Assembly (NCBI GenBank): GCA_024229495.1 | Contig: JAAESJ010000571.1 | Coordinates: 1 to 36,224 of the forward strand | Length of the DNA stretch: 36,224 nucleotides | Source: Verrucomicrobiaceae bacterium | GTDB taxonomy: Bacteria; Verrucomicrobiota; Verrucomicrobiia; Verrucomicrobiales; DEV007 | Direction of reading: 5' to 3' | Shown: piece by piece, positions 1 through 8,134 of the stretch | How positions within the stretch are numbered: the stretch's first letter is position 1 | Layout of the letters: every line of letters begins with the position of its first letter | Position numbers and translations under genes: made by a program | The notes under the pieces: generated by a model | Told to the model about the DNA's origin: nothing | Seen by the model: only the letters and a program-made list of their open reading frames with translations | The model's database searches: none

Positions 1-168
1 AGCGGAGAGCATGAGTCAAAGATCGGGTTGCTCCTTGATGACGGAGAGAATCGCGAGGTGCGCCTGGGAATTGTTGAGGAGGTCAGCGGAGAGCATGAGT
101 CAAAGATCGGGTTGCTCCTTGATGGCGCAGAGAACCGTGAGGTGCGCCTGAGTGCCCTTGAGGAGGGG
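1..168 (+). repeat. 84-bp tandem repeat, two copies
   Basis: Bases 1-84 and 85-168 are an in-frame direct repeat. The first roughly 40 bases of each copy are identical and the rest differ at scattered positions, most of them in the last 20 bases. Each copy encodes one 28-residue unit of the surface protein. The array begins at or before the window edge, so the total copy number is unknown. Confidence 0.85.
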
Positions 169-519
169 AGAGAGGCTAAAGAGCAGGAGATGAGGGCGCT
201 TCAGGATGCAGTGAATGCAATGAGTGTGAAACTAGAACAACTGTCCGGGCAAATTCCTGTCTTGCGTGCAGCAATCGTTGAGAAGGATGAGGAAATTGCG
301 CTTTTAGAAAAACGGCCAACAATAGAGCAAATCATGGATGCAAGAGCTACTGCATCTTTATACAAGATTGATGATGTTGATGGGGGTATGGTTACATTGA
401 AGCTGAGAATTGAGCACAGCGAGGACCTTGCGCGCTGGACGCCGGTGGATGATGTGATTACGCACACCCTGCCAATTCCTGATGGCAAGAGGTTCTATCG
501 ATTCGCCTTGGTGCGGTGA
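1..519 (+). CDS. 3' part of a repeat / coiled-coil surface protein (5' end outside window)
   Basis: The frame is open from base 1, so the true start lies upstream. The first 56 visible residues are two near-identical 28-residue repeats (84 bp each, 1-84 and 85-168) with the core ESKIGLLLD and NREVRL. About 55 residues of Glu/Lys-rich heptad-like helix follow (EQEMRALQDAVNAM, IVEKDEEIALLEKR), probably a coiled-coil stalk. The last 45 residues change character: a short beta-rich module with IEHSEDLARW and the ending GKRFYRFALVR. This W...FyR tail also ends the RCC1-repeat protein at 24202-26313 and is common on secreted proteins of Verrucomicrobia. I infer a surface fibre or stalk protein; no enzyme motif is visible. 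It converges on the cation-channel gene, leaving only 40 bases between the stops. Confidence 0.75.
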   Translation, partial: SGEHESKIGLLLDDGENREVRLGIVEEVSGEHESKIGLLLDGAENREVRLSALEEGREAKEQEMRALQDAVNAMSVKLEQLSGQIPVLRAAIVEKDEEIALLEKRPTIEQIMDARATASLYKIDDVDGGMVTLKLRIEHSEDLARWTPVDDVITHTLPIPDGKRFYRFALVR

Positions 520-559
520 AATTATTTACCTCGAAAGAAGGCGTCACTAGTGGTGTCCT

Positions 560-1492
560 TTATTGGGGGCGATTCTGTTCCGATTTTGACTTTCCCTTTA
601 GCAGTTCCTTAATGACTTGCATCTCGCGGGCAAGTTCTTCCATCCTGACATGAAGGTCCACGATGCCTTCGCGAACAGGATCGGGACTTTCCTGTTGCCG
701 TCGCTTCATTTCTTCCTGGAGGGAGACTTCGGCTTTCATGTCGTCCATGCTGCTCATGATTACTCCGATAACCAGGTTTAGGACGACCATTGTGCCGATC
801 AATACAAAACTGACGAAGAATAAGGCTGCTCCAACCGGGGAGGAACTGGGAGAGGGTTGCCATTTCTCCATGTCTCCGGGCGAGTAACCATACGCATCGG
901 ATCCATACATGTTTATATACATGATGTCTGTCCAGTCCTCCAATGTGACGACGCGGAACAAGGAGAGTATAGCGGTTTGCAGGTTGCCGAAGTGTATAGG
1001 GTCGTTTTCTCCGTAAAGGAAGACCGCCATTGCGCCGTATGCATAGAAGAGAAGGAACAACAGGATCGTTACGTAGAACATTGATGGCAGGCTTTTCAAA
1101 AGGCAGCCCACCAGGATTTGCAGTTTCGGGATGACGGATACCAGGCGCAGAACCCGCAAGATACGGGCAAGTCGGATCACAGGAAGGAAGGCTCCGTTGA
1201 TGGGCAGCAGGGGCTCCAGCAGACATGCCGCGACGATGAGGAAATCGAATACGTTCCATGGGTTGCGGAAGTAGTTCATGGGGCGGGAACCTTCGGCAAG
1301 AATCTTGATGAGTATCTCGATGGTGAAAATTCCCAGAACGATTGCGTCGAGGAATTCGAGGATTGCTGCGTTGCGTGTGGCAAATCCCTTGTAGGTTTGC
1401 ATTCCCACAAGAACCGAGGCGAAGAGGATGACGGCAATAATGAACCGCTGGAAGAATGCGGTATTGGAGACGCGTGCGCAAAGCTTGGTCAT
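560..1492 (-). CDS. Voltage-gated cation channel (ion_trans family, single-domain)
   Basis: A 310-residue protein with the plan of bacterial homotetrameric voltage-gated Na/Ca channels. Helices: S1 about 14-32, S2 46-66, S3 79-96, S4 101-121 with four Arg at every third position (R107, R110, R113, R116), S5 135-160, a pore loop, then S6 220-248. The selectivity filter is TLEDWTD (183-189), compared with TLESW in NaChBac/NavAb; the two extra Asp favour divalent-ion binding, but selectivity cannot be settled by reading. The loop between filter and S6 is long (about 190-219, Pro/Ser-rich). After S6 the tail is charged and helical (VDLHVRMEELAREMQVIKEL, 278-297), a likely tetramerising coiled coil. 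It acts in the inner membrane. It starts 54 bases after the barrel gene on the same strand and may be cotranscribed with it. Confidence 0.93.
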   Translation of the reverse strand: MTKLCARVSNTAFFQRFIIAVILFASVLVGMQTYKGFATRNAAILEFLDAIVLGIFTIEILIKILAEGSRPMNYFRNPWNVFDFLIVAACLLEPLLPINGAFLPVIRLARILRVLRLVSVIPKLQILVGCLLKSLPSMFYVTILLFLLFYAYGAMAVFLYGENDPIHFGNLQTAILSLFRVVTLEDWTDIMYINMYGSDAYGYSPGDMEKWQPSPSSSPVGAALFFVSFVLIGTMVVLNLVIGVIMSSMDDMKAEVSLQEEMKRRQQESPDPVREGIVDLHVRMEELAREMQVIKELLKGKSKSEQNRPQ

Positions 1493-1546
1493 GATACCAG
1501 CTTTCTAAGTCAGGGGGGGGAACCGGGCAAGAAGAAAGGCCGCGCG

Positions 1547-2242
1547 CTAGAAACGCCAACGCAGAGCCACTCCCGGCATTTCCATTCCCCAAAGGATAAA
1601 GCTTGCTCCCAGATTACCGGAAATTTTTCTGCTCAAGGAAAGGTGCGTGTCGGTGCCGCTGTATTGCACCATGAGTGAGAAAGACTCATGGCGCAGGGTT
1701 AAGCCGCCAACAGGACGCAGTTCATCAAGTTCATCAATGTAGGCGGCGCCCGCATAGGGGGAGAGGGTAAGGTTTAGCGCATCGATCTTGGGCAAGGCTT
1801 TGCTCAAAGTCCCGAAGAATGCGCGGCTTTGAATTTCGCGGTCGTCGACCCTGAAGTCATCGACGGAAGTCCCGAGAATAATTGCAGGTTTCCAGCTGTC
1901 GGGATTTTCGGATAAGGCTCGCCAGGTGGCAGTGATTCCTGCCTTGTCAGCGAGGGGGCGATAGTCTGCACCGAGGGAAAAGTCCTGAGTGAGCCAGAAA
2001 GACACTGAACCGTAGATCTTTCCAGCATCACCCTTCTCGGGAATCCAGCGTGAGGAAATCACCCCCTTGATTGGGTTGCCCTCAGCAGTTTGTTCTGATG
2101 CGCCACTCACGGTGCCGCCTTCGCCCGGTCACAATGCTCAGGCAGGGACTTCGGAAACACCATCCTGAGCGATCACGAACGGGGTGGTTATCAGTGCCAT
2201 CGCAATCAGTAACAGGAAGGCTCGGACTTTTGGGGCACTCAT
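1547..2242 (-). pseudogene. Secreted beta-barrel-like protein, signal peptide split off by two in-frame TGA codons
   Basis: From GTG at 2110 the frame encodes 187 residues of alternating polar/hydrophobic strands (GKIYGSVSFWLTQDFSLGAD, SFSLMVQYSGTDTHLSL) ending in VALRWRF, an aromatic C-terminus typical of outer-membrane beta-barrels. No export signal follows that start. In the same frame upstream, ATG at 2242 encodes a good signal peptide (MSAPKVRAFLLL, then ALITTPFVIAQ), but the frame is closed by TGA at 2138-2140 and again at 2129-2131. The intact ancestor was probably one exported protein. Options are a genuine pseudogene, two compensating sequencing frameshifts (the +1 frame is open across the gap), or readthrough. 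I see no close family. The cation-channel gene lies 54 bases downstream. Confidence 0.6.
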
Positions 2243-2536
2243 TGTAGATATGGTTTTTGGCTTGAGCTTTGGTGGCTGATGGCCATCTCCGGATTTGTTT
2301 AGATATTATAATCCAATATGTCGGGTGCAAGCTACTTAATCAATTAAATAGGCATTCTGATTCTCATGGGTTGCGCGTAATGGTTGTCTTGTTGACGAGG
2401 CGGTCTGTGTAGAATCATTGTGGTTGATCGCCATTATTGGTGGTTGGCTTTCATGTGGCAGAAAATGATAGTTTTCTTTTGCGGAGGCGCGAGTTTCCAA
2501 TAATCTGTTAAAGCAGGGTTAAAGCAGGGTTAAAGC
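2243..2536. other. Intergenic region between divergent genes
   Basis: It separates the minus-strand barrel/channel pair from the plus-strand DUF1549 gene. On the minus strand a TATAAT occurs at 2310-2305 with TTGCAC at 2330-2325, but the 14-base spacer is short, so this promoter is weakly supported. On the plus strand a TAGAAT lies near 2410 without a convincing -35. The final 30 bases hold an 11-bp tandem repeat listed separately. No RNA gene or small coding frame was recognised. Confidence 0.4.
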
Positions 2537-2539
2537 ATG
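2507..2539 (+). repeat. 11-bp tandem repeat (three copies) that contains the start codon
   Basis: The unit gttaaagcagg occurs at 2507-2517 and 2518-2528. A third copy at 2529-2539 differs by one base (gttaaagcatg), and that change creates the ATG start codon of the downstream gene. The AGCAGG of copy two is the only Shine-Dalgarno-like stretch nearby. A fourth partial unit (gttaaa) follows inside the gene. Confidence 0.85.
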
Positions 2540-4402
2540 GTTAAACTTTTGATCATTTCAGGGCTGGTGTTGATGCCACTGCTCACGGCAATGCCTGATG
2601 ATCCTGTCTCCTGGGCATTCCATCCCCTGGAAGTGGAGGAGGTTCCCCCGGCTAAGGGCAAGCAGTGGGCGCGTAATGAGATTGATCATTTTATACTGGA
2701 GCGGGCCAGTGAGAAGGGGGTTTTTCCGAATGACTCCGCGGACAGGCAAACCTTGATTCGCCGGGCATACTTTGACCTGACAGGTCTTGCTCCTTCCCGT
2801 GAAGAGGTGGTGAACTTTGTAGAGAGCAAATCTCCCGGTGCATATGGGGAAATGATTGCCCGATTGCTTTCCAGCTCTCATTACGGTGAGCGCTGGGGAC
2901 GGCACTGGCTTGATGTTGCCCGTTTTGGGGAAAGTCACGGTTATGAGAGTGATAACGAGCGGCCAACGGCCTGGACTTACCGTGACGCGGTTATTCGTGC
3001 CCTTAATGAGGACATGCCCTTTGACCGGTTCGTCCGCTGGCAGGTTGCCGGCGACGTCCTTCAAGGTGATGATCCATTGGCGACGGCTCTGACGGGGTTC
3101 ATCACCTCGGGATCGACGGTTACCAATGTCGATGGTGTTGATAGGGAAAGGGCAACCTATGATAAGATGGATGACATTGTCTCCGCCACAGGGGCGGCAT
3201 TTCTCGGATTGACCATTGGTTGTGCAAGGTGTCATGACCACAAGTATGACCCCATTTCCCAGGAAGATTATTACCGACTTGTCGGGTTTTTCCTGCCGGG
3301 GAAAGCGGGAGACCGGAATCTTGCCATCGGTGACTCAGGTAACAATGTGAAGGCGCTTACATGGCGCGGTGGCAATAAGCGGAGTAACCCCGTGCTTAAG
3401 CGCGGAGACGTTGAGCAAAAAGGGGGGGATGTCGGCTACGGGGTGCTCTCGGCACTTGATCCCGGTGGAACTGACATGAAGCGTAGAATCGAGGCGATCG
3501 GCAAGGAGAGCAGTGATGGCCGAACAGGATTGGCACAATGGTTGACGGATGTTGATTCAGGAGCTGGCGGACTTCTGGCCCGGGTTATAGTGAATCGCCT
3601 CTGGCAACATCACTTCGGCACCGGTTTGGTGAAGACCAGCAACAACTTCGGCGGTGTTGGTGATGCGCCGACGCATCCCGGGTTGCTGGAATGGCTTGCC
3701 GGTAAACTGGTGAGTGGAGGATGGCGATTAAAGCCAATGCATGAGTTGATCATGAACAGTGCCGTTTACAGGCAAAGCACGTCATGGGACAAGAAGCGGC
3801 ATGTGGCCAATCCCGGCAATGACCTGTTGTGGCGCCGGCAACCGCTGCGTCTTGAGGCTGAGATTCTTCGAGACTCGATCATGAACACTGCGGGAACGCT
3901 TAACCGCAAGCTTTACGGGCCAAGTGTAAAGCCATGGGTTTCCAGTGACGCGATCAAGACCGGGTCAACCAACAAGTGGCCGACAAATGTAAAGGACGGA
4001 CCGGGGACATGGAGGCGCAGTATATACGTGTTTATGCGGCGTTCCATGCGAGTGCCATTCTTTGAGACGTTTGATGTTCCTGATGGCATGCAGAGTCGTG
4101 GTGTTCGGGAGCAAACCACCGTGGCCACGCAGGCCTTGCTTCTTCTTAATAACAAGTTTGTGCGTGATCAGGCTGGTCATTTTGCGGCCAGGGTTGTGGC
4201 TGCGGCAAAGAATGCCGGTTCCCCGGATGGCGGGAAGAGCCTGCCGGCAATTGTCGAGGAGGCTTACTGGCTGGCCTTCTCCCGGGGGCCTTCCAAGGAA
4301 GAGCTCGACCTTGGTGTCGGGCTTCTTGCCAAGGAGGGACAGAATGTTGAGAATTTCTGTCACATTCTTTTTACCCTGAATGAGTTTGTCTATGTTGATT
4401 GA
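2537..4402 (+). CDS. DUF1549 / DUF1553 domain protein (PSD1 family), short form
   Basis: A 621-residue exported protein with an N-terminal hydrophobic signal (1-19). DUF1549 spans about 46-255 and includes the family signatures RRAYFDLTGLAP, SSHYGERWGRHWLDVARFGE and a CARCHDHKYDPI motif; C229-A-R-C232-H233 is a CxxCH haem-binding pattern. DUF1553 spans about 328-615, with VIVNRLWQHHFGTGLV and a C-terminal LFTLNEFVYVD. It lacks the N-terminal planctomycete cytochrome c domain found in many relatives, and the linker between the two domains is only about 75 residues. The reaction is not established for this family. Its genes are regularly paired with a DUF1501 gene, as here (23-base overlap), and occur near sulfatases, so a role in extracytoplasmic polysaccharide use is inferred. 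A second, longer relative lies at 30107-33031. Confidence 0.92.
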   Translation: MVKLLIISGLVLMPLLTAMPDDPVSWAFHPLEVEEVPPAKGKQWARNEIDHFILERASEKGVFPNDSADRQTLIRRAYFDLTGLAPSREEVVNFVESKSPGAYGEMIARLLSSSHYGERWGRHWLDVARFGESHGYESDNERPTAWTYRDAVIRALNEDMPFDRFVRWQVAGDVLQGDDPLATALTGFITSGSTVTNVDGVDRERATYDKMDDIVSATGAAFLGLTIGCARCHDHKYDPISQEDYYRLVGFFLPGKAGDRNLAIGDSGNNVKALTWRGGNKRSNPVLKRGDVEQKGGDVGYGVLSALDPGGTDMKRRIEAIGKESSDGRTGLAQWLTDVDSGAGGLLARVIVNRLWQHHFGTGLVKTSNNFGGVGDAPTHPGLLEWLAGKLVSGGWRLKPMHELIMNSAVYRQSTSWDKKRHVANPGNDLLWRRQPLRLEAEILRDSIMNTAGTLNRKLYGPSVKPWVSSDAIKTGSTNKWPTNVKDGPGTWRRSIYVFMRRSMRVPFFETFDVPDGMQSRGVREQTTVATQALLLLNNKFVRDQAGHFAARVVAAAKNAGSPDGGKSLPAIVEEAYWLAFSRGPSKEELDLGVGLLAKEGQNVENFCHILFTLNEFVYVD

Positions 4403-5837
4403 TGCGAGTGAGACCGGCAACTTGATGACGCGTCGCGATATGCTTGCGCGTGCTGGGTGTGGGTTTGGTTCTTTGGCCCTGGCCGGTTTGATGTCGGGAC
4501 AGGATCTGGCAGCATCCCCGTCGGCGAGGGCGGACAAGTTGCCGTTGGTGCCGAAATCGCCTCATTTTGCCTCCCGTGCCAAGAGCGTCATTTTCCTCTT
4601 CATGTATGGCGGTCCCAGTCATGTCGACCTTTTTGACTACAAGCCTGACCTCGCAAAACACGCGGGGAAAAAGGTTGGGGAGGTGGTTGATACCAAGGGG
4701 GCGCGCAGCAGTGGCGGGCTTTTTCCCTCACCTTACAAGTTTGCACGTCACGGGCAGAGCGGGCATTGGGTCTCTGACCGTTACCCGCACCTTTCCAGCG
4801 TGATTGATCATACTGCCATGCTGCGTGGCGTGTATGGTCATTCCATAAGTCATGCTCCAGCACTTTTTGAACTGAATACCGGAATGATACGCACCGGGTT
4901 CCCGAGCTTGGGATCCTGGGTGACCTATGGGTTAGGTACCGACAATCAGGACCTGCCCGGGTTCGTGGTGATGTATGATTACCGGGGGGGGCCGATAGGG
5001 GGTGCCCCGAATTGGGGTTCCGGTTTTCTTCCCGGCGCCTTTCAGGGGACGCCTGTGCGTTCTCGTGGAACGCCAATCCTTAATCTCAACCGGCCGGAAA
5101 AACTGGAGAGCCCACAGCAGCGGGAGTTGCTTGATTATGCGAGTGCGCTCAATCGCAGGCACATGGCGTCCCGTCCTGCCGACAATGCGCTGGAGGCTCG
5201 TATTGAGTCCTTTGAGCTTGCTTACCGAATGCAGTCCGCGGCGCCCGAGGCGCTTGATATTTCCAGGGAAAATGACGCAACCAGGAAACTCTATGGCATT
5301 GAGCGCGGCAACCCGGGTGAGTATTTCGGGAGCCAGTGCCTGATGGCAAGGCGGCTTGTTGAGCGCGGTGTGCGCTTTGTGCAGCTTTATTCAGGCGGAG
5401 GTCATGGTGATAATAACTGGGATGCCCACGGCAACATTACCGGCAACCATAACAAGCATTGTGCGGCGACGGATCAACCTATGGCGGGATTGCTTCAAGA
5501 CCTTGAACAGCGTGGGCTCCTTGATGAGACCCTGGTTGTATGGGGCGGTGAATTCGGACGAACCCCACACAAGCAGGGGGGCAGCGGGCGCGATCATCAT
5601 CCTTTTGGCTTTACCATGTGGATGGCCGGCGGGGGGATCAAGGGTGGAACGAGTTACGGGGAAACTGATGAGATTGGTTACCATGCCGCAGTTGACCGCA
5701 CCTCGGTGCATGACGTTCATGCCACGATACTGCATCTGATGGGGATGGATCATGAGCGACTTACTTATCATTTCAGCGGGCGCGATTTCCGCTTAACAGA
5801 TGTGGCCGGAGAGGTGATCAACAGCATTATTGCCTGA
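4380..5837 (+). CDS. DUF1501 family protein with Tat signal
   Basis: A 485-residue protein of the DUF1501 family, which has an alkaline-phosphatase/sulfatase-like fold and no proven reaction. The N-terminus carries a twin-arginine motif (MTRRDMLARAG, R18-R19) and a hydrophobic stretch, so export in folded form is likely. Family signatures include FLFMYGGPSHVDLFDYKP, GGHGDNNWDAH, VVWGGEFGRTPH, GRDHHPFGF and a C-terminal VHDVHATILHLMGMDHERLT; the His/Asp clusters are the expected metal-site region. The chosen ATG overlaps the DUF1549 gene by 23 bases; a second in-frame ATG at 4392 also overlaps it and is equally possible, since neither has a clear ribosome site. The overlap implies translational coupling with the DUF1549 partner. 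Confidence 0.92.
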   Translation: MSLSMLIDASETGNLMTRRDMLARAGCGFGSLALAGLMSGQDLAASPSARADKLPLVPKSPHFASRAKSVIFLFMYGGPSHVDLFDYKPDLAKHAGKKVGEVVDTKGARSSGGLFPSPYKFARHGQSGHWVSDRYPHLSSVIDHTAMLRGVYGHSISHAPALFELNTGMIRTGFPSLGSWVTYGLGTDNQDLPGFVVMYDYRGGPIGGAPNWGSGFLPGAFQGTPVRSRGTPILNLNRPEKLESPQQRELLDYASALNRRHMASRPADNALEARIESFELAYRMQSAAPEALDISRENDATRKLYGIERGNPGEYFGSQCLMARRLVERGVRFVQLYSGGGHGDNNWDAHGNITGNHNKHCAATDQPMAGLLQDLEQRGLLDETLVVWGGEFGRTPHKQGGSGRDHHPFGFTMWMAGGGIKGGTSYGETDEIGYHAAVDRTSVHDVHATILHLMGMDHERLTYHFSGRDFRLTDVAGEVINSIIA

Positions 5838-5946
5838 GCCGCCTGTAATTCTTGAACAGTCCTGTCTTTAGTTCAGGTGCATGCTAATTGCCGGAAGGCA
5901 ACCTGAAAACCGGCGTTGTGGGTTCATTTTTTATGCTTTCCTCCAC

Positions 5947-5975
5947 TTAAGCATCAGGGATATTCTGATGCTTAA
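5947..5975 (+). promoter_or_regulatory. Perfect 11-bp hairpin abutting a start codon
   Basis: Arms TTAAGCATCAG (5947-5957) and CTGATGCTTAA (5965-5975) are perfect complements around a 7-base loop. The 3' arm ends one base before the ATG at 5977, so in mRNA the stem would occupy the ribosome-binding region. It could equally be a DNA operator. No T-run follows, so it is not a typical terminator. Confidence 0.6.
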
Positions 5976-5976
5976 T

Positions 5977-6621
5977 ATGAGTGATGAAATAACCATAAGT
6001 TGTCCCCATTGCCACGGGGCGTCGAGTGTGAGTGGTGAGAGTTCCGGGCAAGTCGTTGCCTGTCCGCACTGTTCGGGGAGGTTAACGGTGCCTGGGCCTG
6101 TTTCAAATGTGCAACCAGTGTCGCAACCGCCAATGCAACCAGTGTCGCAACCGCCAATGCAACCAGTGTCGCAACCGCCAATGCAACCGGTGCCGCCAGT
6201 CCCTCCTCCAGCATCTCAGGGTGTGTCTCCAATGATCATTGAGGCTTTGACGAGAACCAGGGGCTGGGTGCGTTTCTTCTCCATTATGGGATTTATTTCA
6301 TGTGGTTTATTGGTGCTTGGCGGGTTGGCAATGTTGGTGGGTGGGGGTTCAGAATTTGGTTACGTCTACGGGTCGGAAGGTATTGCCATCCTTATTGGCT
6401 TTTTATACCTTCTGTTTGCAGCTCTTTATTTCTTTCCATCCCTGAAGCTTACCCAGTATGCCAACCTGATCACATCCCTGCAGGAAAGTCATACCGAGCA
6501 GGATCTTGTCAGTGCGCTGGATATGCAGCGTTCGTTCTGGGCTTTAATTGGGATTATGGCGATTGTTACCATCAGCCTATATATTTTGGTTATTCTCATA
6601 GTGATAGGTAGTATGTTTTAG
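5977..6621 (+). CDS. Zinc-ribbon membrane protein with DUF5362-like domain
   Basis: A 214-residue protein. Residues 9-32 form a zinc ribbon (C9-PH-C12 ... C29-PH-C32). Residues 45-70 are three 8-residue Pro/Gln/Val repeats (QPVSQPPM), encoded by an exact 24-bp tandem repeat. The C-terminal 140 residues resemble the DUF5362 membrane domain: RTRGWVRFFSIMGFISCG starts the first helix, helices lie at about 97-117, 128-150 and 186-210, and the motif ITSLQESHTEQDLVSALDMQ precedes the last helix. Function is unknown; a cytoplasmic zinc-ribbon head on a membrane anchor is inferred. The frame extends to an ATG at 5881, but the zinc ribbon begins right after 5977 and the upstream residues look noncoding. 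A perfect hairpin lies immediately before the chosen start. Confidence 0.8.
   Translation: MSDEITISCPHCHGASSVSGESSGQVVACPHCSGRLTVPGPVSNVQPVSQPPMQPVSQPPMQPVSQPPMQPVPPVPPPASQGVSPMIIEALTRTRGWVRFFSIMGFISCGLLVLGGLAMLVGGGSEFGYVYGSEGIAILIGFLYLLFAALYFFPSLKLTQYANLITSLQESHTEQDLVSALDMQRSFWALIGIMAIVTISLYILVILIVIGSMF
6111..6182 (+). repeat. 24-bp tandem repeat, three exact copies
   Basis: Units at 6111-6134, 6135-6158 and 6159-6182 are identical (gcaaccagtg tcgcaaccgc caat), with a partial fourth. They encode the QPVSQPPM linker between zinc ribbon and membrane domain. The exact identity implies recent expansion by slippage. Confidence 0.9.
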
Positions 6622-6643
6622 ACGGGTTTCTGCGACGAGAAGA

Positions 6644-8134
6644 ATGCGCTTATTGTCTCGCGATAAAATCATTTGTTGTGTCCTGCTGATTTGTCAGCCT
6701 ACGCTTGTTTTTGCAACAGCAAGGCAGTCTGATGTTAGTGGCAGGTTGAACGTTCTTTTCATTGCCATTGATGACTTGCGACCTTTGCTTGGTTGCTATG
6801 GGGACAAGATTGCGATCACCCCTAATATCGATCGCCTGGCAGAGCGCGGGATTGTTTTCAATCATGCCTATTGCCAGCAGGCGGTGTGCGGACCATCGCG
6901 TCTTTCGTTAATGACCGGTCGGCGTCCTGACACGACCCGGGTATGGGACTTGAGCACTCATTTCCGGGAAGCCCTTCCGAATGTTGTTACCTTACCACAG
7001 CATTTCAGGAACCATGGCTATCTCACGCGTTCGATTGGTAAGATCTACCATGGGGGAGGTCGCCCCTCAAGGGATGATCTCTCGTGGTCGGTGGCAGCAC
7101 AGTATGCCGAGGTCCGTGATCCCAAGTTACGTTATGCCAGTGCTGATAACCTTAAGGGGAAAGGGTTAAAGCGCTCAGCGGCCGAGTCTGTGGAGGTAGC
7201 GGATAACGGTTACATTGATGGTATCGTCTGTGACTCCTCACGAGCGGCACTCAAGGAGCTGAGGAAAGAAGAAAAGCCTTTTTTTCTGGCGGTGGGTTTT
7301 CGCAAGCCGCACTTGCCCTTTTGTGCTCCGAAAAAGTATTGGGATCTTTACCCTCGAGAGGATATCCCATTGCCTGTCTCCAAATCGCATCCGAAGCAGG
7401 CTCCGGAACTTGCTGTTCGAAGCTGGAAAGAGCTTGAGGGGTATTCCGACATTTCCTCTGAGGAAAAAATCACGATCGAGCAAATGCAGGAACTTCGTCA
7501 CGGTTATTATGCCTGCATCAGCTACGTTGATGCATTGATTGGCCGTCTGTTCGATGAGTTGAGGAAGACGAAACTGGAGGAGAATACCGTGGTTTGCCTT
7601 TGGGGTGACCATGGTTACCACCTTGGGGAGCAGGGATTGTGGACCAAGGCAAACAACTATGAATTGTCGACCCGGGTTCCTCTGATCCTGTCTGTCCCCG
7701 GTCAGGAAAATCCGGGTTCACGGACAGATGCCCTTGTTGAACTGGTTGATATTTACCCGACCTTGGTTGACGCCTGCGGGCTTGGTGCGGTCAGGGGATT
7801 AGAGGGGACAAGCCTCATGCCGCTTCTAGGCAGGCCTGAGCGCCCGTGGAAGACGGCGGCATTCAGCCAATACCCCAGGAGCTACAAGGGGCATCGTCAC
7901 CGTGGTCACGGTGACATCATGGGGTATGCCGTACGCACAAAAAATTACCGCTATGTGCAATGGCAGGACTGGAAGAGCGGGAAAATCCTTGCCCGGGAGC
8001 TTTATGACCAGCGGCTGGATCCTTCGGAAATGCACAACATTGCAGGTGCGGAGGGACAGAGCGGGGTGCTACAGAGAATGGAAAAAATAATGACCGGGGG
8101 CTGGCGGGAACAACTGGTGGGAAGTGGTCGCTAG
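6644..8134 (+). CDS. Secreted sulfatase, iduronate-2-sulfatase-like
   Basis: A 496-residue sulfatase of the formylglycine-dependent S1 family. After a signal peptide (about 1-24), NVLFIAIDDLRPLLGCYGD supplies the metal-binding Asp pair D43-D44. C82-G-P-S-R lies in CGPSRLSLMTGRRP and is the CxPSR signature whose Cys must be converted to formylglycine. IGKIYH, GFRKPHLPF and WGDHGYHLGEQGLWTKANN complete the active site, and the last is characteristic of iduronate-2-sulfatase-like enzymes. It would hydrolyse sulfate esters from a polysaccharide in the periplasm or outside the cell. The maturation enzyme is not encoded in this window. The TAG stop is immediately followed by the ATG of the beta-helix gene, so the two are cotranscribed and probably act on the same substrate. 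Confidence 0.95.
   Translation: MRLLSRDKIICCVLLICQPTLVFATARQSDVSGRLNVLFIAIDDLRPLLGCYGDKIAITPNIDRLAERGIVFNHAYCQQAVCGPSRLSLMTGRRPDTTRVWDLSTHFREALPNVVTLPQHFRNHGYLTRSIGKIYHGGGRPSRDDLSWSVAAQYAEVRDPKLRYASADNLKGKGLKRSAAESVEVADNGYIDGIVCDSSRAALKELRKEEKPFFLAVGFRKPHLPFCAPKKYWDLYPREDIPLPVSKSHPKQAPELAVRSWKELEGYSDISSEEKITIEQMQELRHGYYACISYVDALIGRLFDELRKTKLEENTVVCLWGDHGYHLGEQGLWTKANNYELSTRVPLILSVPGQENPGSRTDALVELVDIYPTLVDACGLGAVRGLEGTSLMPLLGRPERPWKTAAFSQYPRSYKGHRHRGHGDIMGYAVRTKNYRYVQWQDWKSGKILARELYDQRLDPSEMHNIAGAEGQSGVLQRMEKIMTGGWREQLVGSGR

Noticed and set aside
540-557. Hairpin ggcgtca-ctag-tggtgtc between the first two convergent genes as terminator
   Set aside because: Three of seven pairs are G-T wobbles and the following T-run is short; possible but too weak to list.
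2129-2140. TGA codons read as selenocysteine or as an alternative genetic code
   Set aside because: Other genes in the window end normally with TGA, two TGA nine bases apart would both need recoding, and no SECIS-like element was looked up or recognised. Left as pseudogene or sequence error.
5881-5976. Upstream extension of the zinc-ribbon protein from ATG 5881
   Set aside because: The 32 extra residues have no signal-peptide or domain character and the hairpin lies inside them; the start at 5977 gives a normal zinc-ribbon N-terminus.
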